In this document: positions 23,991 through 31,766 of the stretch, piece after piece | How the letters are laid out: every line of letters starts with the position of its first letter | Numbering within the stretch: position 1 is the first letter of the stretch | Source of the DNA: a bacterium | GTDB lineage: Bacteria; Babelota; Babeliae; Babelales; GCA-2401785 | Direction of reading: 5' to 3' | NCBI GenBank assembly: GCA_030629865.1 | Contig: DAOVOC010000001.1 | Coordinates: forward strand, 1-33,661 | DNA length: 33,661 bases | The notes under the pieces: generated by a model | What the model saw: the letters and a program-made list of their open reading frames with translations, nothing else | What the model was told of the DNA's origin: nothing | The model's database searches: none | Program-made: the position numbers and the translations under genes

Positions 23991-24821
23991 TCACCACTCA
24001 TCAAAAAAACTGCCTCTGCGCCTTCTTCTGTTTTTCTCTCTTTTTATTCTATTGCTCTCTCTGGAAATATCATTCCGCTCTCTTAAAAGTTCCATTTCTC
24101 GCTGATGCTGCTGATCGCGATTAAAATTACGACGCTGATCTTCAAAACGAGAATCCTTTGCAAGCACCAAAAGGATCTTTTTAACAATAGGACGAATCCT
24201 TTTAGCTCCAACCTTAAGAGCTGTAAGGTATTCTTCTCCTATTTCGCATTCTGGACCCGCAGCGCATAGTTCTAAAAGCTCTCTAAGATTTTTTGATTCC
24301 ATTTTTTTTACATTTATTACCTGATCAGTATACTCGGCAACGGCCATGGCCAAACTAGAAGCATTCTCCATACCCCTACTCATATCATCCAAATACTTTT
24401 TGGCAGATAAAAGCGGATATTGCTCGTCGACAAAATGTTTTTCTATATCTTCAGAAACATCTATTTTTTCTTTTGTTTCCAACGGAAAAACAATTTCATT
24501 TTCTAATAGTTTCGCAATTCTTTCACTTGCAGCTTCACACTTTTTCTTAGCTGTTAGATTTCTGATCTTCCAATAGGTAAAAATAGCCACAGGAATTGCA
24601 CAAACAAGGCCTCCAACCAAGGGTGACCCTCGAGATCCATCTTCATCACGAATAGATCCATATGCAAGCAAAGCCCCAAGTCCTCCAGCACCGATCCCTG
24701 CTAAAGCTGTACCACCAATTATTTCGCCGTCACTTAAAAGCCAATGACCTCTTGTTTTCCAGGCACCTAAGTTAGAAAAACTCGCAATTGACAAGAACAA
24801 TAAAAATAATTTTTTATTCAT
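23991..24821 (-). CDS. Exported/membrane orphan protein with coiled-coil and Arg-rich C-terminus
   Basis: 276 residues, no recognised family. An N-terminal signal peptide (MNKKLFLLFLSIASFSNLGA) is followed by a glycine-rich hydrophobic pair of segments (about 37-55 GTALAGIGAGGLGALLAYG and 67-83 VGGLVCAIPVAIFTYWK). Residues about 95-230 are helical and charged with coiled-coil-like heptads, and the last 50 residues are very rich in Arg, Asn and Glu (RRNFNRDQQHQREMELLRER), ending RRRRRGSFFDEW. The hairpin of two membrane segments with a charged helical tail is the kind of layout seen in inclusion-membrane proteins, but this is analogy only. It is monocistronic with a bidirectional terminator behind it. 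Confidence 0.65.
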   Translation of the reverse strand: MNKKLFLLFLSIASFSNLGAWKTRGHWLLSDGEIIGGTALAGIGAGGLGALLAYGSIRDEDGSRGSPLVGGLVCAIPVAIFTYWKIRNLTAKKKCEAASERIAKLLENEIVFPLETKEKIDVSEDIEKHFVDEQYPLLSAKKYLDDMSRGMENASSLAMAVAEYTDQVINVKKMESKNLRELLELCAAGPECEIGEEYLTALKVGAKRIRPIVKKILLVLAKDSRFEDQRRNFNRDQQHQREMELLRERNDISRESNRIKREKNRRRRRGSFFDEW

Positions 24822-24955
24822 AACACCATCTCATAATCAAAAAGTAATTAACATTACACATTATGTGACAGTCACTGTACAACAAATAATTGAACATGCA
24901 ACTTTTGAAATTTTTCCGCAGTTTTTATATTTTTTCATAACAACCTTAATAAATC

Positions 24956-25804
24956 TTACTGCGCAAGTTCTTTGACACTGTCTCTAGACCGAGAAACAGA
25001 AGATGCAAAGATAGATTCTTTTATAATGATTCTCAAATTAGCGTCAGTAGAAGCGATGGCCAAAACCGTTTCAAGCCAACCAGAAGGCGTTCCAACATCA
25101 CAAAATTTCGATTGAATTTTGTAAGCATACACAGGTCTGCCAGAATCGATTAAAAGTTGTATTGCATCTGTCAGCTGATATTCACCGCCAAAACCCTGTG
25201 ACGTCTTTTCCAAGCACACAAAAATATCTGAATGCAAAATATATCGGCCAACGATCGCCAAATTAGAAGGTGATTTGTCGCGCCTCGGTTTTTCTACAAC
25301 CCTGTTCAACTGAAAAATATTTCCATCCACCATTTTTCCAACATCAGCAATGCCATACTTTTCAACCTGATCTGCCGCAACCTCCTGCACAGCAATTATG
25401 CTAACACCATGTTTTTGTGCAAACGGTATCATGGCCTCGAATGGCGTATGGCCGCCAACAAAAATATTGTCAGGAAGCATAACTGGAACAAGCTCATCAA
25501 AATAACAACCGCGAGCACACCACACTGCATGCCCAAGGCCTTTTTGCTCTCGCTGGCGCACAAAAAATGCGTTTCCATTTTGCTTGGCCGCAACCAATGC
25601 TTCAACATGATCTTCAAACGATTTTTTTGCACCACTGACAATCGAAACTACATCTTTAAGACCTGCATCAAATGCTTCTTTGAGCACATAATCGATAACA
25701 GGAACATTTAAAAGTGGAAGAAGCTCTTTGGGTACAGCCTGAGTAAATGGCGCAAAACGAGTTCCAAATCCTGCGGCTGGAATAAGAATCTTTTTAATGA
25801 TCAT
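24956..25804 (-). CDS. galU: UTP-glucose-1-phosphate uridylyltransferase
   Basis: Makes UDP-glucose from UTP and glucose 1-phosphate, a precursor of envelope glycans. The 282-residue product (from ATG 25804, with GGGGG eight bases upstream; the longer form from 25819 lacks a site) starts IIKKILIPAAGFGTRFAPFTQAVPKELLPLLNVP, the nucleotidyl-transferase signature with the GTR and PKELLP motifs. VVEKPRRDKSPSNLAIVGRYIL and GEYQLTDAIQLLID are also conserved. It is the last gene before a repeat-bearing gap, downstream of pheS on the same strand. No sugar-pathway neighbours are visible. Confidence 0.93.
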   Translation of the reverse strand: MIIKKILIPAAGFGTRFAPFTQAVPKELLPLLNVPVIDYVLKEAFDAGLKDVVSIVSGAKKSFEDHVEALVAAKQNGNAFFVRQREQKGLGHAVWCARGCYFDELVPVMLPDNIFVGGHTPFEAMIPFAQKHGVSIIAVQEVAADQVEKYGIADVGKMVDGNIFQLNRVVEKPRRDKSPSNLAIVGRYILHSDIFVCLEKTSQGFGGEYQLTDAIQLLIDSGRPVYAYKIQSKFCDVGTPSGWLETVLAIASTDANLRIIIKESIFASSVSRSRDSVKELAQ

Positions 25805-25852
25805 ATTAGAAGCCCCCATATAAAACGGTAGGCAGCCTCTTTCACTCTAGAT

Positions 25853-25933
25853 GTCATTCCGGGATCTACCCGGAATCTAGCGGCACACTACCAACAAAGT
25901 ACTCCTGGATCCCGGATCTGAGTCCAGGATGAC
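25853..25933. repeat. Palindromic intergenic repeat, copy 2
   Basis: Begins GTCATTCCGGGATCTACCCG and ends CCAGGATGAC. It has two hairpin arms in inverted orientation with an unrelated centre, and it lies between galU and pheS. Confidence 0.8.
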
Positions 25934-26024
25934 AAATTAAAAAAGCCTCAAAATACCGTTCTTCAATTTTTACAGTCGCCTTCATATGCCGAATAATACG
26001 ACGCCTAAAACTTTGTGCAAGCCC

Positions 26025-27068
26025 TCAAAATTGTTGTAAAAATTTCACACGGCCAGAATGGAACAAGCGGATATCATCAATTCCATACCGCAGCATTGCG
26101 AGACGTTCAATGCCAACACCAAAAGCAAAGCCCGAATATACTTCTGGGTCAACTTTAACTGCACGCAAAACATTTGGATGGACAAGTCCCGCCCCCATAA
26201 GCTCGATCCAAGTTGTTTTTTTGCACACAGAACATCCGTCTTTGCAAAACACGCAGCTCATATCAACTTCGAGCCCCGGTTCAACAAATGGGAAAAAACC
26301 AGGCCGAACGCGAATTTTTAGTTTTTTTGAATCAAACAACCGCTGCAAAAATTTTTTTACAGTCCCAAGAAGCTGGGAAATACTGACATTTTTGTCAACA
26401 AGAAGTCCTTCACACTGCGTAAACATGCAATCGTGCGTTGCATCAGTCGCTTCATAACGATAAACACGGCCTGTACAAACTCCAGCAATTGGAACACCAT
26501 ATTTTTGCATTGCATGAATTTGTACGTTGGAAGTGTGCGTTCTTAAAAGTTTTTTATCTTTTTCAAACCAAAATGTATCTTGCATATCGCGAGCAGGATG
26601 GTTTTGCGGAATGTTTAGTGCCTGGAAATTATAAAAATCAGTTTCCACTTCAGGGCCATCGAAAATCGAAAATCCCATTGACATAAAAATATCTTCGATA
26701 TCTTCTATAAATTTTGAATAAATGTGGCGCGTGCCATCTGGCCGACCTTTCGGCTGATACGCAGAAACATCAAATCCTTTTTCACGCATATTGGCTGCTT
26801 CTGCCTCACGTTTCTCAATATCTTCTTTCAATCGACGGAAAATTTCGGTTGCATCAACACGAATTTGGTTTAAAACTGGCCCAACTTCACGCTTTGCCAG
26901 CGAATCAAGATCTTTTAATTCCTTTATTAGAAGCGTTAAACAGCCTTCTCGCCCCATAAACTGCACACGCAGGTCGTCAACTTCTTTTATTGTCACAACC
27001 TTCTCTGCAGCCTGTTTTAACTCTAAAGCTATCACTTTTGCTTTATCGATCAGTTCACGCATGGTCAT
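26025..27068 (-). CDS. pheS: Phenylalanyl-tRNA synthetase alpha subunit
   Basis: Catalytic subunit of the (alpha-beta)2 class II synthetase. The 347 residues show an N-terminal coiled-coil tRNA-binding arm (about 1-85), motif 2 and adjacent conserved blocks (YNFQALNIPQNHPARDMQDTFW, CTGRVYRYEATDATHDCMF), VRPGFFPFVEPGLEVDMSC, and motif 3 GFAFGVGIERLAMLRYGIDDIRLF. A CxxC...CxxC segment (CVFCKDGCSVCK) before WIELMGAG looks like a zinc knuckle, a feature seen in a subset of bacterial PheS. pheT is not adjacent in this window. The stop is TGA. ATG 27068 is used as the start; ATG 27062 is nearly as good. Confidence 0.95.
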   Translation of the reverse strand: MTMRELIDKAKVIALELKQAAEKVVTIKEVDDLRVQFMGREGCLTLLIKELKDLDSLAKREVGPVLNQIRVDATEIFRRLKEDIEKREAEAANMREKGFDVSAYQPKGRPDGTRHIYSKFIEDIEDIFMSMGFSIFDGPEVETDFYNFQALNIPQNHPARDMQDTFWFEKDKKLLRTHTSNVQIHAMQKYGVPIAGVCTGRVYRYEATDATHDCMFTQCEGLLVDKNVSISQLLGTVKKFLQRLFDSKKLKIRVRPGFFPFVEPGLEVDMSCVFCKDGCSVCKKTTWIELMGAGLVHPNVLRAVKVDPEVYSGFAFGVGIERLAMLRYGIDDIRLFHSGRVKFLQQF

Positions 27069-27196
27069 CCGGCCTTTTAAGTCTAATTTTGAGACAAAAA
27101 CTCTTTTGCAACTACCTGAATTTTACCAAATAACTATTGGTTTACAACGCTTAAGGCCCCAAAACATGGCAATAACATTGATTTTTCTATGATGGT

Positions 27197-27225
27197 TTGA
27201 CTGATTAACAATATCGAATCAGAAT
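27197..27225 (+). promoter_or_regulatory. Possible promoter of the exported hydrolase gene
   Basis: TTGACT (27197-27202), 17-base spacer, CAGAAT (27220-27225), 56 bases before ATG 27281. Confidence 0.35.
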
Positions 27226-27280
27226 ATAAGCAGTATTTTATTAGACACAAAAATCATGGAAAACAACTTGGAATTTAAGC

Positions 27281-28318
27281 ATGAAACAAACATTTAAATT
27301 TATTTCTCTTTTGCTTCTGCTGATAATCCAGCAAGGCGGTCAAGCCAAAGTAATACTGGTCCACGGCACATATTCAACAACTAAAGACTGGTTTCTGCCA
27401 GAGGGCGGTTTTTGCAAAAAGCTTTTAGAAAAAAATCCAACAAAAAATGAACAAGTTATATATATAAAGTGGGACGGCGCTCCAAACAGTCTTTCTCGCC
27501 TCGAAGGGTCAGAAAAACTGGCACATATAATTCTAAAACTTCATACACAATCAACAATTAAAACTGGCAAAGAAACGCTTTCGCTTATCGGCCACAGCCA
27601 TGGAGGCAGCGTAATAAACCTAGCCTGTAACCTTCTTGAATTTGCTCGAAGCGAAATTACCGAAAATACAATGCAAGAACTTTGCGAAGAACTTTTAATT
27701 TTAAGCCTTATAGAATACGACCTTGCCAGCGTTGCACGTGCAATTTCGGAAAAGTATAAAAGTTCGCTAAATCTTCTGACTAAAAAACTAAAGCTCAAAA
27801 AAGGATTTATTAAAAATCATACCGATCTTATAAATGCCCTTGTCAGTCAAGTTGTTCTGCACAAACCACATCAAGAAACCGTGGACACATACAAAATAAA
27901 AATAAAAAGCATAATCGAATCACTACAAAAGCAAGCAGTAGGCAAGTTGGCAAAAGATAAAAAACTGGTTGAAAACGTTTTTTTAATGGCTACTCCTATA
28001 AATATGGTCGCCTACGCACCTTGCCCAGAAATAGTAAAAAAAACGTTTCTATTTTATTCAAGAGCAGACATTATACAAAATGCCTTAGGACTTTATAAAA
28101 ACCGAACATATCCAAAGAACCAACAACTCTGGAATCTACAAACGCTTGTTGCGCCAAGCCCATCAACCCAAAAAAAATATCACCGCCCTTCGCACAACGA
28201 TTTTTTCGAACCATTTTTTGGCGCTGGCATGATGTCAATTCCAGAACTTGTCAAAAACAGCAAAAAGCACGTTTCTGTGGTCTTTTTTGAAGACGGCTCG
28301 ACACCAGAACTTTTTTAA
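27281..28318 (+). CDS. Exported alpha/beta hydrolase (lipase/esterase-like)
   Basis: 345 residues. Signal peptide (MKQTFKFISLLLLLIIQQGGQA) directly precedes KVILVHGTYSTTKDW, the first strand and oxyanion loop of an alpha/beta hydrolase. The nucleophile elbow is GHSHGG (104-109, Ser106). A plausible triad is completed by Asp263 in YSRADII and His305 in PSHNDFF. Between Ser106 and the core lies a helical, Lys/Leu-rich insertion (about 120-225), probably a lid. It is likely an exported lipase, esterase or amidase; the substrate is unknown. The gene stands alone between pheS (divergent) and dcd, with no strong ribosome-binding site. Export by an intracellular bacterium would suit a role on host lipids, but that is inference. 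Confidence 0.75.
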   Translation: MKQTFKFISLLLLLIIQQGGQAKVILVHGTYSTTKDWFLPEGGFCKKLLEKNPTKNEQVIYIKWDGAPNSLSRLEGSEKLAHIILKLHTQSTIKTGKETLSLIGHSHGGSVINLACNLLEFARSEITENTMQELCEELLILSLIEYDLASVARAISEKYKSSLNLLTKKLKLKKGFIKNHTDLINALVSQVVLHKPHQETVDTYKIKIKSIIESLQKQAVGKLAKDKKLVENVFLMATPINMVAYAPCPEIVKKTFLFYSRADIIQNALGLYKNRTYPKNQQLWNLQTLVAPSPSTQKKYHRPSHNDFFEPFFGAGMMSIPELVKNSKKHVSVVFFEDGSTPELF

Positions 28319-28451
28319 GGGCCTCGCCGGCCACCTTGCTTATTTTCCATTTTTCACAAATCCACACTCTTCTATCATGTCCTCCCAGGCTTTGAACTGG
28401 GATCCAAGCCAAACAACATTGTTATATAAAAACTTTGCTGGCAACTCCATT

Positions 28452-28570
28452 GTCACCCCGGGCTATGACCCGGGGTCCAGGAGTACATTGCAAGAAAAGG
28501 CCTCTTTGAAATTAAACGCTCCATCTTGTAAGAAAACTCTCTCTAGATTCCGGGTCAAGCCCGGAATGAC
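28452..28570. repeat. Palindromic intergenic repeat, copy 3
   Basis: Left arm GTCACCCCGGGCTATGACCC then GGGGTCCAG; right arm TAGATTCCGGGTCAAGCCCG then GAATGAC in inverted orientation, with about 60 bases between. The left arm is nearly identical to copy 5 (31614). Confidence 0.8.
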
Positions 28571-28691
28571 ATCAGAACAATAAAAACGATTCGAATGTAA
28601 TAACAAATAAACTTAAGTCGCCGGCGAGGCGCGACAAATACAAGTAAGTTTGGGTAGAGAAAATATAAACCTTATATTTCTTGAGTTATTT

Positions 28692-28783
28692 GGTGGCCGG
28701 ACGCTGAGCCGTATCCTGTTGAATCGTCCGGCCGAAGAGGGCACGGGGGTTGTAGGGGATGGCAGCTCCTGGCCGTCCCCTAC
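28692..28783. ncRNA. Candidate structured non-coding RNA or regulatory element before dcd
   Basis: A GC-rich island in AT-rich DNA with two strong hairpins: GGCCGGACG (28695-28703) with CGTCCGGCC (28725-28733), nine perfect pairs; and GTAGGGGATGGC (28752-28763) with GCCGTCCCCTAC (28772-28783), twelve pairs with one G-U. They are joined by a purine-rich GAAGAGGGCACGGGGG linker. It does not match the SRP, tmRNA, RNase P or 6S signatures that I know. The strand is undecided; plus would put it in the dcd leader or just upstream. It could also be a mobile-element remnant. Confidence 0.35.
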
Positions 28784-28867
28784 TTAAATACCCTACTTTA
28801 TATTTCAAAAAACTTTGGCACACTACTCGAGTAACATCTAAAAAACAAAACTACACAAGGACGCGCC

Positions 28868-29440
28868 ATGCCTATCATGCCCGACACATGGATTAAAAAA
28901 ATGTCGCAGGAAACTGGAATGATAGAACCTTTTGTAGAAAACCAAGTAAAAACTGACAAAGCCAATGGCAACAAGCTGATCTCTTATGGCCTGACTTCGT
29001 ACGGCTACGACGCGCGCGTTTCTGAAGAATTTAAAGTCTTTACCAATATCGACTCTGCCATAGTCGACCCCAAAAACTTTGTAGAAAGCAGCTTTGTAGA
29101 CCGTCCTGGAACGGTGTGCACTATCCCGCCCAACAGCTTTGCACTAGCTCGAACAATTGAATATTTCCGCATCCCACGTGATGTTTTGGTAATCTGTGTT
29201 GGCAAATCAACATATGCTCGATGTGGAATTATTGTTAACGTCACACCGCTCGAACCCGAGTGGGAAGGCCATGTAACGCTAGAATTTTCTAACACCACCC
29301 CACTGCCCGCACGAATTTACGCTAACGAAGGCGCTTGCCAGTTCCTATTTTTAAAGGGCGACAGCGTTTGCCAGACGTCTTATGCCGACAGGGCAGGAAA
29401 ATATATGGGGCAAAAGGGCGTCACATTGCCAAAGATGTAA
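28868..29440 (+). CDS. dcd: dCTP deaminase
   Basis: Deaminates dCTP to dUTP, feeding dTTP synthesis. The 190-residue protein matches the ~190-residue trimeric Dcd: SYGLTSYGYDARVSEEF near the start, IPPNSFALARTIEYFRIP, GKSTYARCGIIVNVTPLEPE with the catalytic Glu region, WEGHVTLEFSNTTPLPARIY and GACQFLFL. The C-terminal tail (YMGQKGVTLPKM) closes the active site in the family. The ribosome-binding site AAGGA is six bases before ATG 28868. A dut gene is not seen nearby. Confidence 0.95.
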   Translation: MPIMPDTWIKKMSQETGMIEPFVENQVKTDKANGNKLISYGLTSYGYDARVSEEFKVFTNIDSAIVDPKNFVESSFVDRPGTVCTIPPNSFALARTIEYFRIPRDVLVICVGKSTYARCGIIVNVTPLEPEWEGHVTLEFSNTTPLPARIYANEGACQFLFLKGDSVCQTSYADRAGKYMGQKGVTLPKM

Positions 29441-29808
29441 TATTAGCTTCTAGAAGCGGACTCACAAACTCTCAAGAGGTGTTATCGTAAGAAACCTGTA
29501 ACAAATATTGTCATCCCGCACTTGATGCGGGATCTTTTCCTTATTTTGATTGGATTTAAAAAAATATGAATTTAAAATTGTACAATAAACCCAACTAGAC
29601 GGCCCATCCAGCATGCATGTAATTTTAGAGGAAGAGATCCCGGATCGAAGCCCGGGATAACCAATAGTGAAAACTTACATCCTGATACTAAAAACAGCTT
29701 AACAATCAAAAAAGCAGCATTTTTAATGTTTTTTGCATTTCTAGCACCATCACCTAAACTGACTTTTATAATGAAAAACATTTAATAAACAAAAAAGGCA
29801 AAACAATA
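29441..29808. other. Intergenic region with palindromic repeat halves
   Basis: 368 bases between dcd and the 592-residue orphan gene. It contains the repeat arms at 29510-29534 and 29636-29661. Otherwise it is AT-rich with no RNA gene or credible reading frame; a 69-codon reverse reading runs through the repeat and is discarded. Confidence 0.6.
29510..29661. repeat. Palindromic intergenic repeat, copy 4 (spread arms)
   Basis: Left arm GTCATCCCGCACTTGATGCG continuing GGATC (29510-29534); right arm GATCCCGGATCGAAGCCCGG (29636-29655, continuing GATAAC) in inverted orientation. About 100 bases separate the arms, more than in other copies. The arms differ in sequence but keep the internal palindromes. 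Confidence 0.7.
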
Positions 29809-31587
29809 ATGAAAAACTTCAAAACACTTTTGATACTAAGCTTTTTCGCACTTGCCGTTGGTGGCAATATTTTTGGAACAGAAAATCTGTCCCCACAAGA
29901 ACAAAGGATTAACCGTGAAATAAATTCCGCTTACAAGAAAGAATTGGAAGGACTCGTTCCACAATTGAATCAAGAAATCCAACAAGCTCAACAGCCGATT
30001 CTAGATAGAATAAACAAGCACAAAACCAAAGATAACAGTATGAAACAAGAAATCCAACAAGCCCAGGCTGGGCATAATGCACTGATACCTGAACTCAACA
30101 ATAAATACAAAACAAAACAAAACATAGATAATATTTCAAAGCAAATTCAAACTGCAAATGGAGAAGGAAAAGCCACACTACAAAGACAACATCCGCTCAT
30201 AGTACAGTTTGCAAAAGCCAAAACAACACTCGAAACTGCACGTTATCAGTCTTTTCTTTTTGATATGATTACACCAGATGAAAATGGTGCAACTGGTTCT
30301 TTACAAGCAAAAAAAGCAGACACAGCAGAACTAGAAAAAATCCGAAAAGCAACAACCCAACAAATCCAAGAACCAATCAAAAAAAAATTCGGACGACAAC
30401 TTAGTCAAAAGTTATACGCACATAAAAAAAGCATTGCTGAAAGTGAGATATCTGACGCAACATACACAATCGAACAAACAAATGTGGGAACAGGTTGGAC
30501 TAATACAGAAGCTGAAAAAACCATAATAACTAGCAAATGTGGTAAATATAAAATAAAGCTTTCCCCTTGCCATACACCATTTGAGGAATTTCAGTGTGAG
30601 CAAATCATCGGAAGCAATATTTCTATTTGGTATCAAAATGGTGAATATCTTCAAGGCGACAAGCCTGAAGATATTATTTTTTATGATAAAGACATTCTTA
30701 TAAAACTTCTGGCAAAAACCCAATTCCGCCTAGCAAAAGACTTAGGCAGAGACGGAAGATATAAAGTTTATGATCTAAGAACAGTAAGTAAACACTATCA
30801 CGATAAAGGCAAAGAAATTCCCAAAGTAACAATGGCAGCACTCACTGGCCAAGAAGCTACTACTCTTTGCGACGAAATACAGCAATTAGTCAAAGAGAAA
30901 ACTGAAGATGTTGATAATGAAGAAGACACCTCTGATGATGAATCTAGTAATGAAAATGACGCTCCTGATACTGAAGGTCCTAAAGATGGCGGTATAGAAA
31001 AAGAAAAAGAAGAACCCTGCAAAAACAAAACCGATGATAAAGAAGCGGATAAAGAAACTCTCGACCCGAATTCCGCTGCTGGAATTTTAGCTGAGATAAA
31101 ACAAGTAGAAGACCAAATGAAAACTAAACAGCCAGAAGCTTTTAAAAAAGGAGCAAATAATGACCCAGAATATCAAGCGTTAGTTACTAGGTTGAACCGA
31201 CTTCGTACAAAACGTAGTAAGGCAATTTTTGCAGAACAACATGGATTAAGACTTGCTAGTGAAGAAATCGATGATAACAACGCAACAAAAAATAAAGTTA
31301 AGGCCAAAAACATTTTACAAAGAATGTATGCTTCTAAATTCTTTTTCCCTGGCGCAATCGCAATTTCTGGCACAGCCACTTTAACAGCAACCCTCATCAG
31401 CCTTTATTTTAAGGCAAAACAAAACTGCAATCGCAGCAACACATCATTTGATAATAAAAAGCGAACTGTTGGCAGTGAATTTAAGCGCTTAATATTGCAA
31501 AGCCCACTCGCACAAATTGGACTCTTTCTTGGCGGCACAGCTGCAACCATAGGTGGCGTCATGCTGCTTCTTGAGATGCGTAAGTAA
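29809..31587 (+). CDS. Large exported coiled-coil protein with acidic linker and two C-terminal membrane segments
   Basis: 592 residues, no recognised family. A signal peptide (about 1-23, MKNFKTLLILSFFALAVGG) precedes a Gln/Lys-rich coiled-coil region (about 25-215) with a repeated QEIQQAQ. A mixed region (about 215-350) contains aromatic and cysteine residues (IITSKCGKYKIKLSPCHTPF) that may be a small globular domain. An acidic, Asp/Glu/Lys-rich low-complexity stretch (about 365-425) and another coiled coil (about 430-500) follow, then two hydrophobic segments near the C-terminus (GAIAISGTATLTATLISLYF and IGLFLGGTAATIGGVMLLLE). The protein is probably exported and membrane-attached. No catalytic motif is seen. 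Structural, adhesive or host-membrane roles are all possible. Confidence 0.7.
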   Translation: MKNFKTLLILSFFALAVGGNIFGTENLSPQEQRINREINSAYKKELEGLVPQLNQEIQQAQQPILDRINKHKTKDNSMKQEIQQAQAGHNALIPELNNKYKTKQNIDNISKQIQTANGEGKATLQRQHPLIVQFAKAKTTLETARYQSFLFDMITPDENGATGSLQAKKADTAELEKIRKATTQQIQEPIKKKFGRQLSQKLYAHKKSIAESEISDATYTIEQTNVGTGWTNTEAEKTIITSKCGKYKIKLSPCHTPFEEFQCEQIIGSNISIWYQNGEYLQGDKPEDIIFYDKDILIKLLAKTQFRLAKDLGRDGRYKVYDLRTVSKHYHDKGKEIPKVTMAALTGQEATTLCDEIQQLVKEKTEDVDNEEDTSDDESSNENDAPDTEGPKDGGIEKEKEEPCKNKTDDKEADKETLDPNSAAGILAEIKQVEDQMKTKQPEAFKKGANNDPEYQALVTRLNRLRTKRSKAIFAEQHGLRLASEEIDDNNATKNKVKAKNILQRMYASKFFFPGAIAISGTATLTATLISLYFKAKQNCNRSNTSFDNKKRTVGSEFKRLILQSPLAQIGLFLGGTAATIGGVMLLLEMRK

Positions 31588-31613
31588 AAATTTCAATTTG
31601 CTCTACAAAATTT

Positions 31614-31731
31614 GTCACCCCGGGCTATGACCCGGGGTCCAGAAGCACATTACAAGAACAATCATCCCAGTAATTAAATATTCACTTTACTCTAAAAGTT
31701 TCTCTGGATTCCGGATCAAGTCCGGAATGAC
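31614..31731. repeat. Palindromic intergenic repeat, copy 5
   Basis: Starts 26 bases after the stop of the preceding gene. Left arm GTCACCCCGGGCTATGACCC, right arm CTGGATTCCGGATCAAGTCC then GGAATGAC. It sits between convergent genes (29809-31587 plus, 31767-32327 minus). Confidence 0.8.
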
Positions 31732-31766
31732 ATCAATTAAAAGCTCATACACCCTTTTCAATAAAA

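Larger units (their letters stand above)
28319..28867. other. Intergenic region with a palindromic repeat and a GC-rich structured block
   Basis: This 549-base gap between the hydrolase gene and dcd has no credible protein gene. It holds repeat copy 3 (28452-28570) and the structured block at 28692-28783. It also has an 11-base inverted repeat, GCCTCGCCGGC at 28321-28331 against GCCGGCGAGGC at 28620-28630. Before dcd, TTGGCA (28815-28820) and CTAAAA (28838-28843) with a 17-base spacer may be its promoter. Confidence 0.6.

Noticed and set aside
28248..28583. 111-codon plus reading overlapping the hydrolase 3' end
   Set aside because: Out of frame with the hydrolase gene, then runs through repeat copy 3; no independent support.
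28692..28783. SRP RNA, tmRNA, RNase P RNA or 6S RNA
   Set aside because: The conserved sequence signatures (for example GGAAGCAGC of SRP RNA, GAGGAAAGTC of RNase P) are absent.
29572..29781. Reverse 69-codon reading before the 592-residue gene
   Set aside because: Built partly from a repeat arm; no start site or family.
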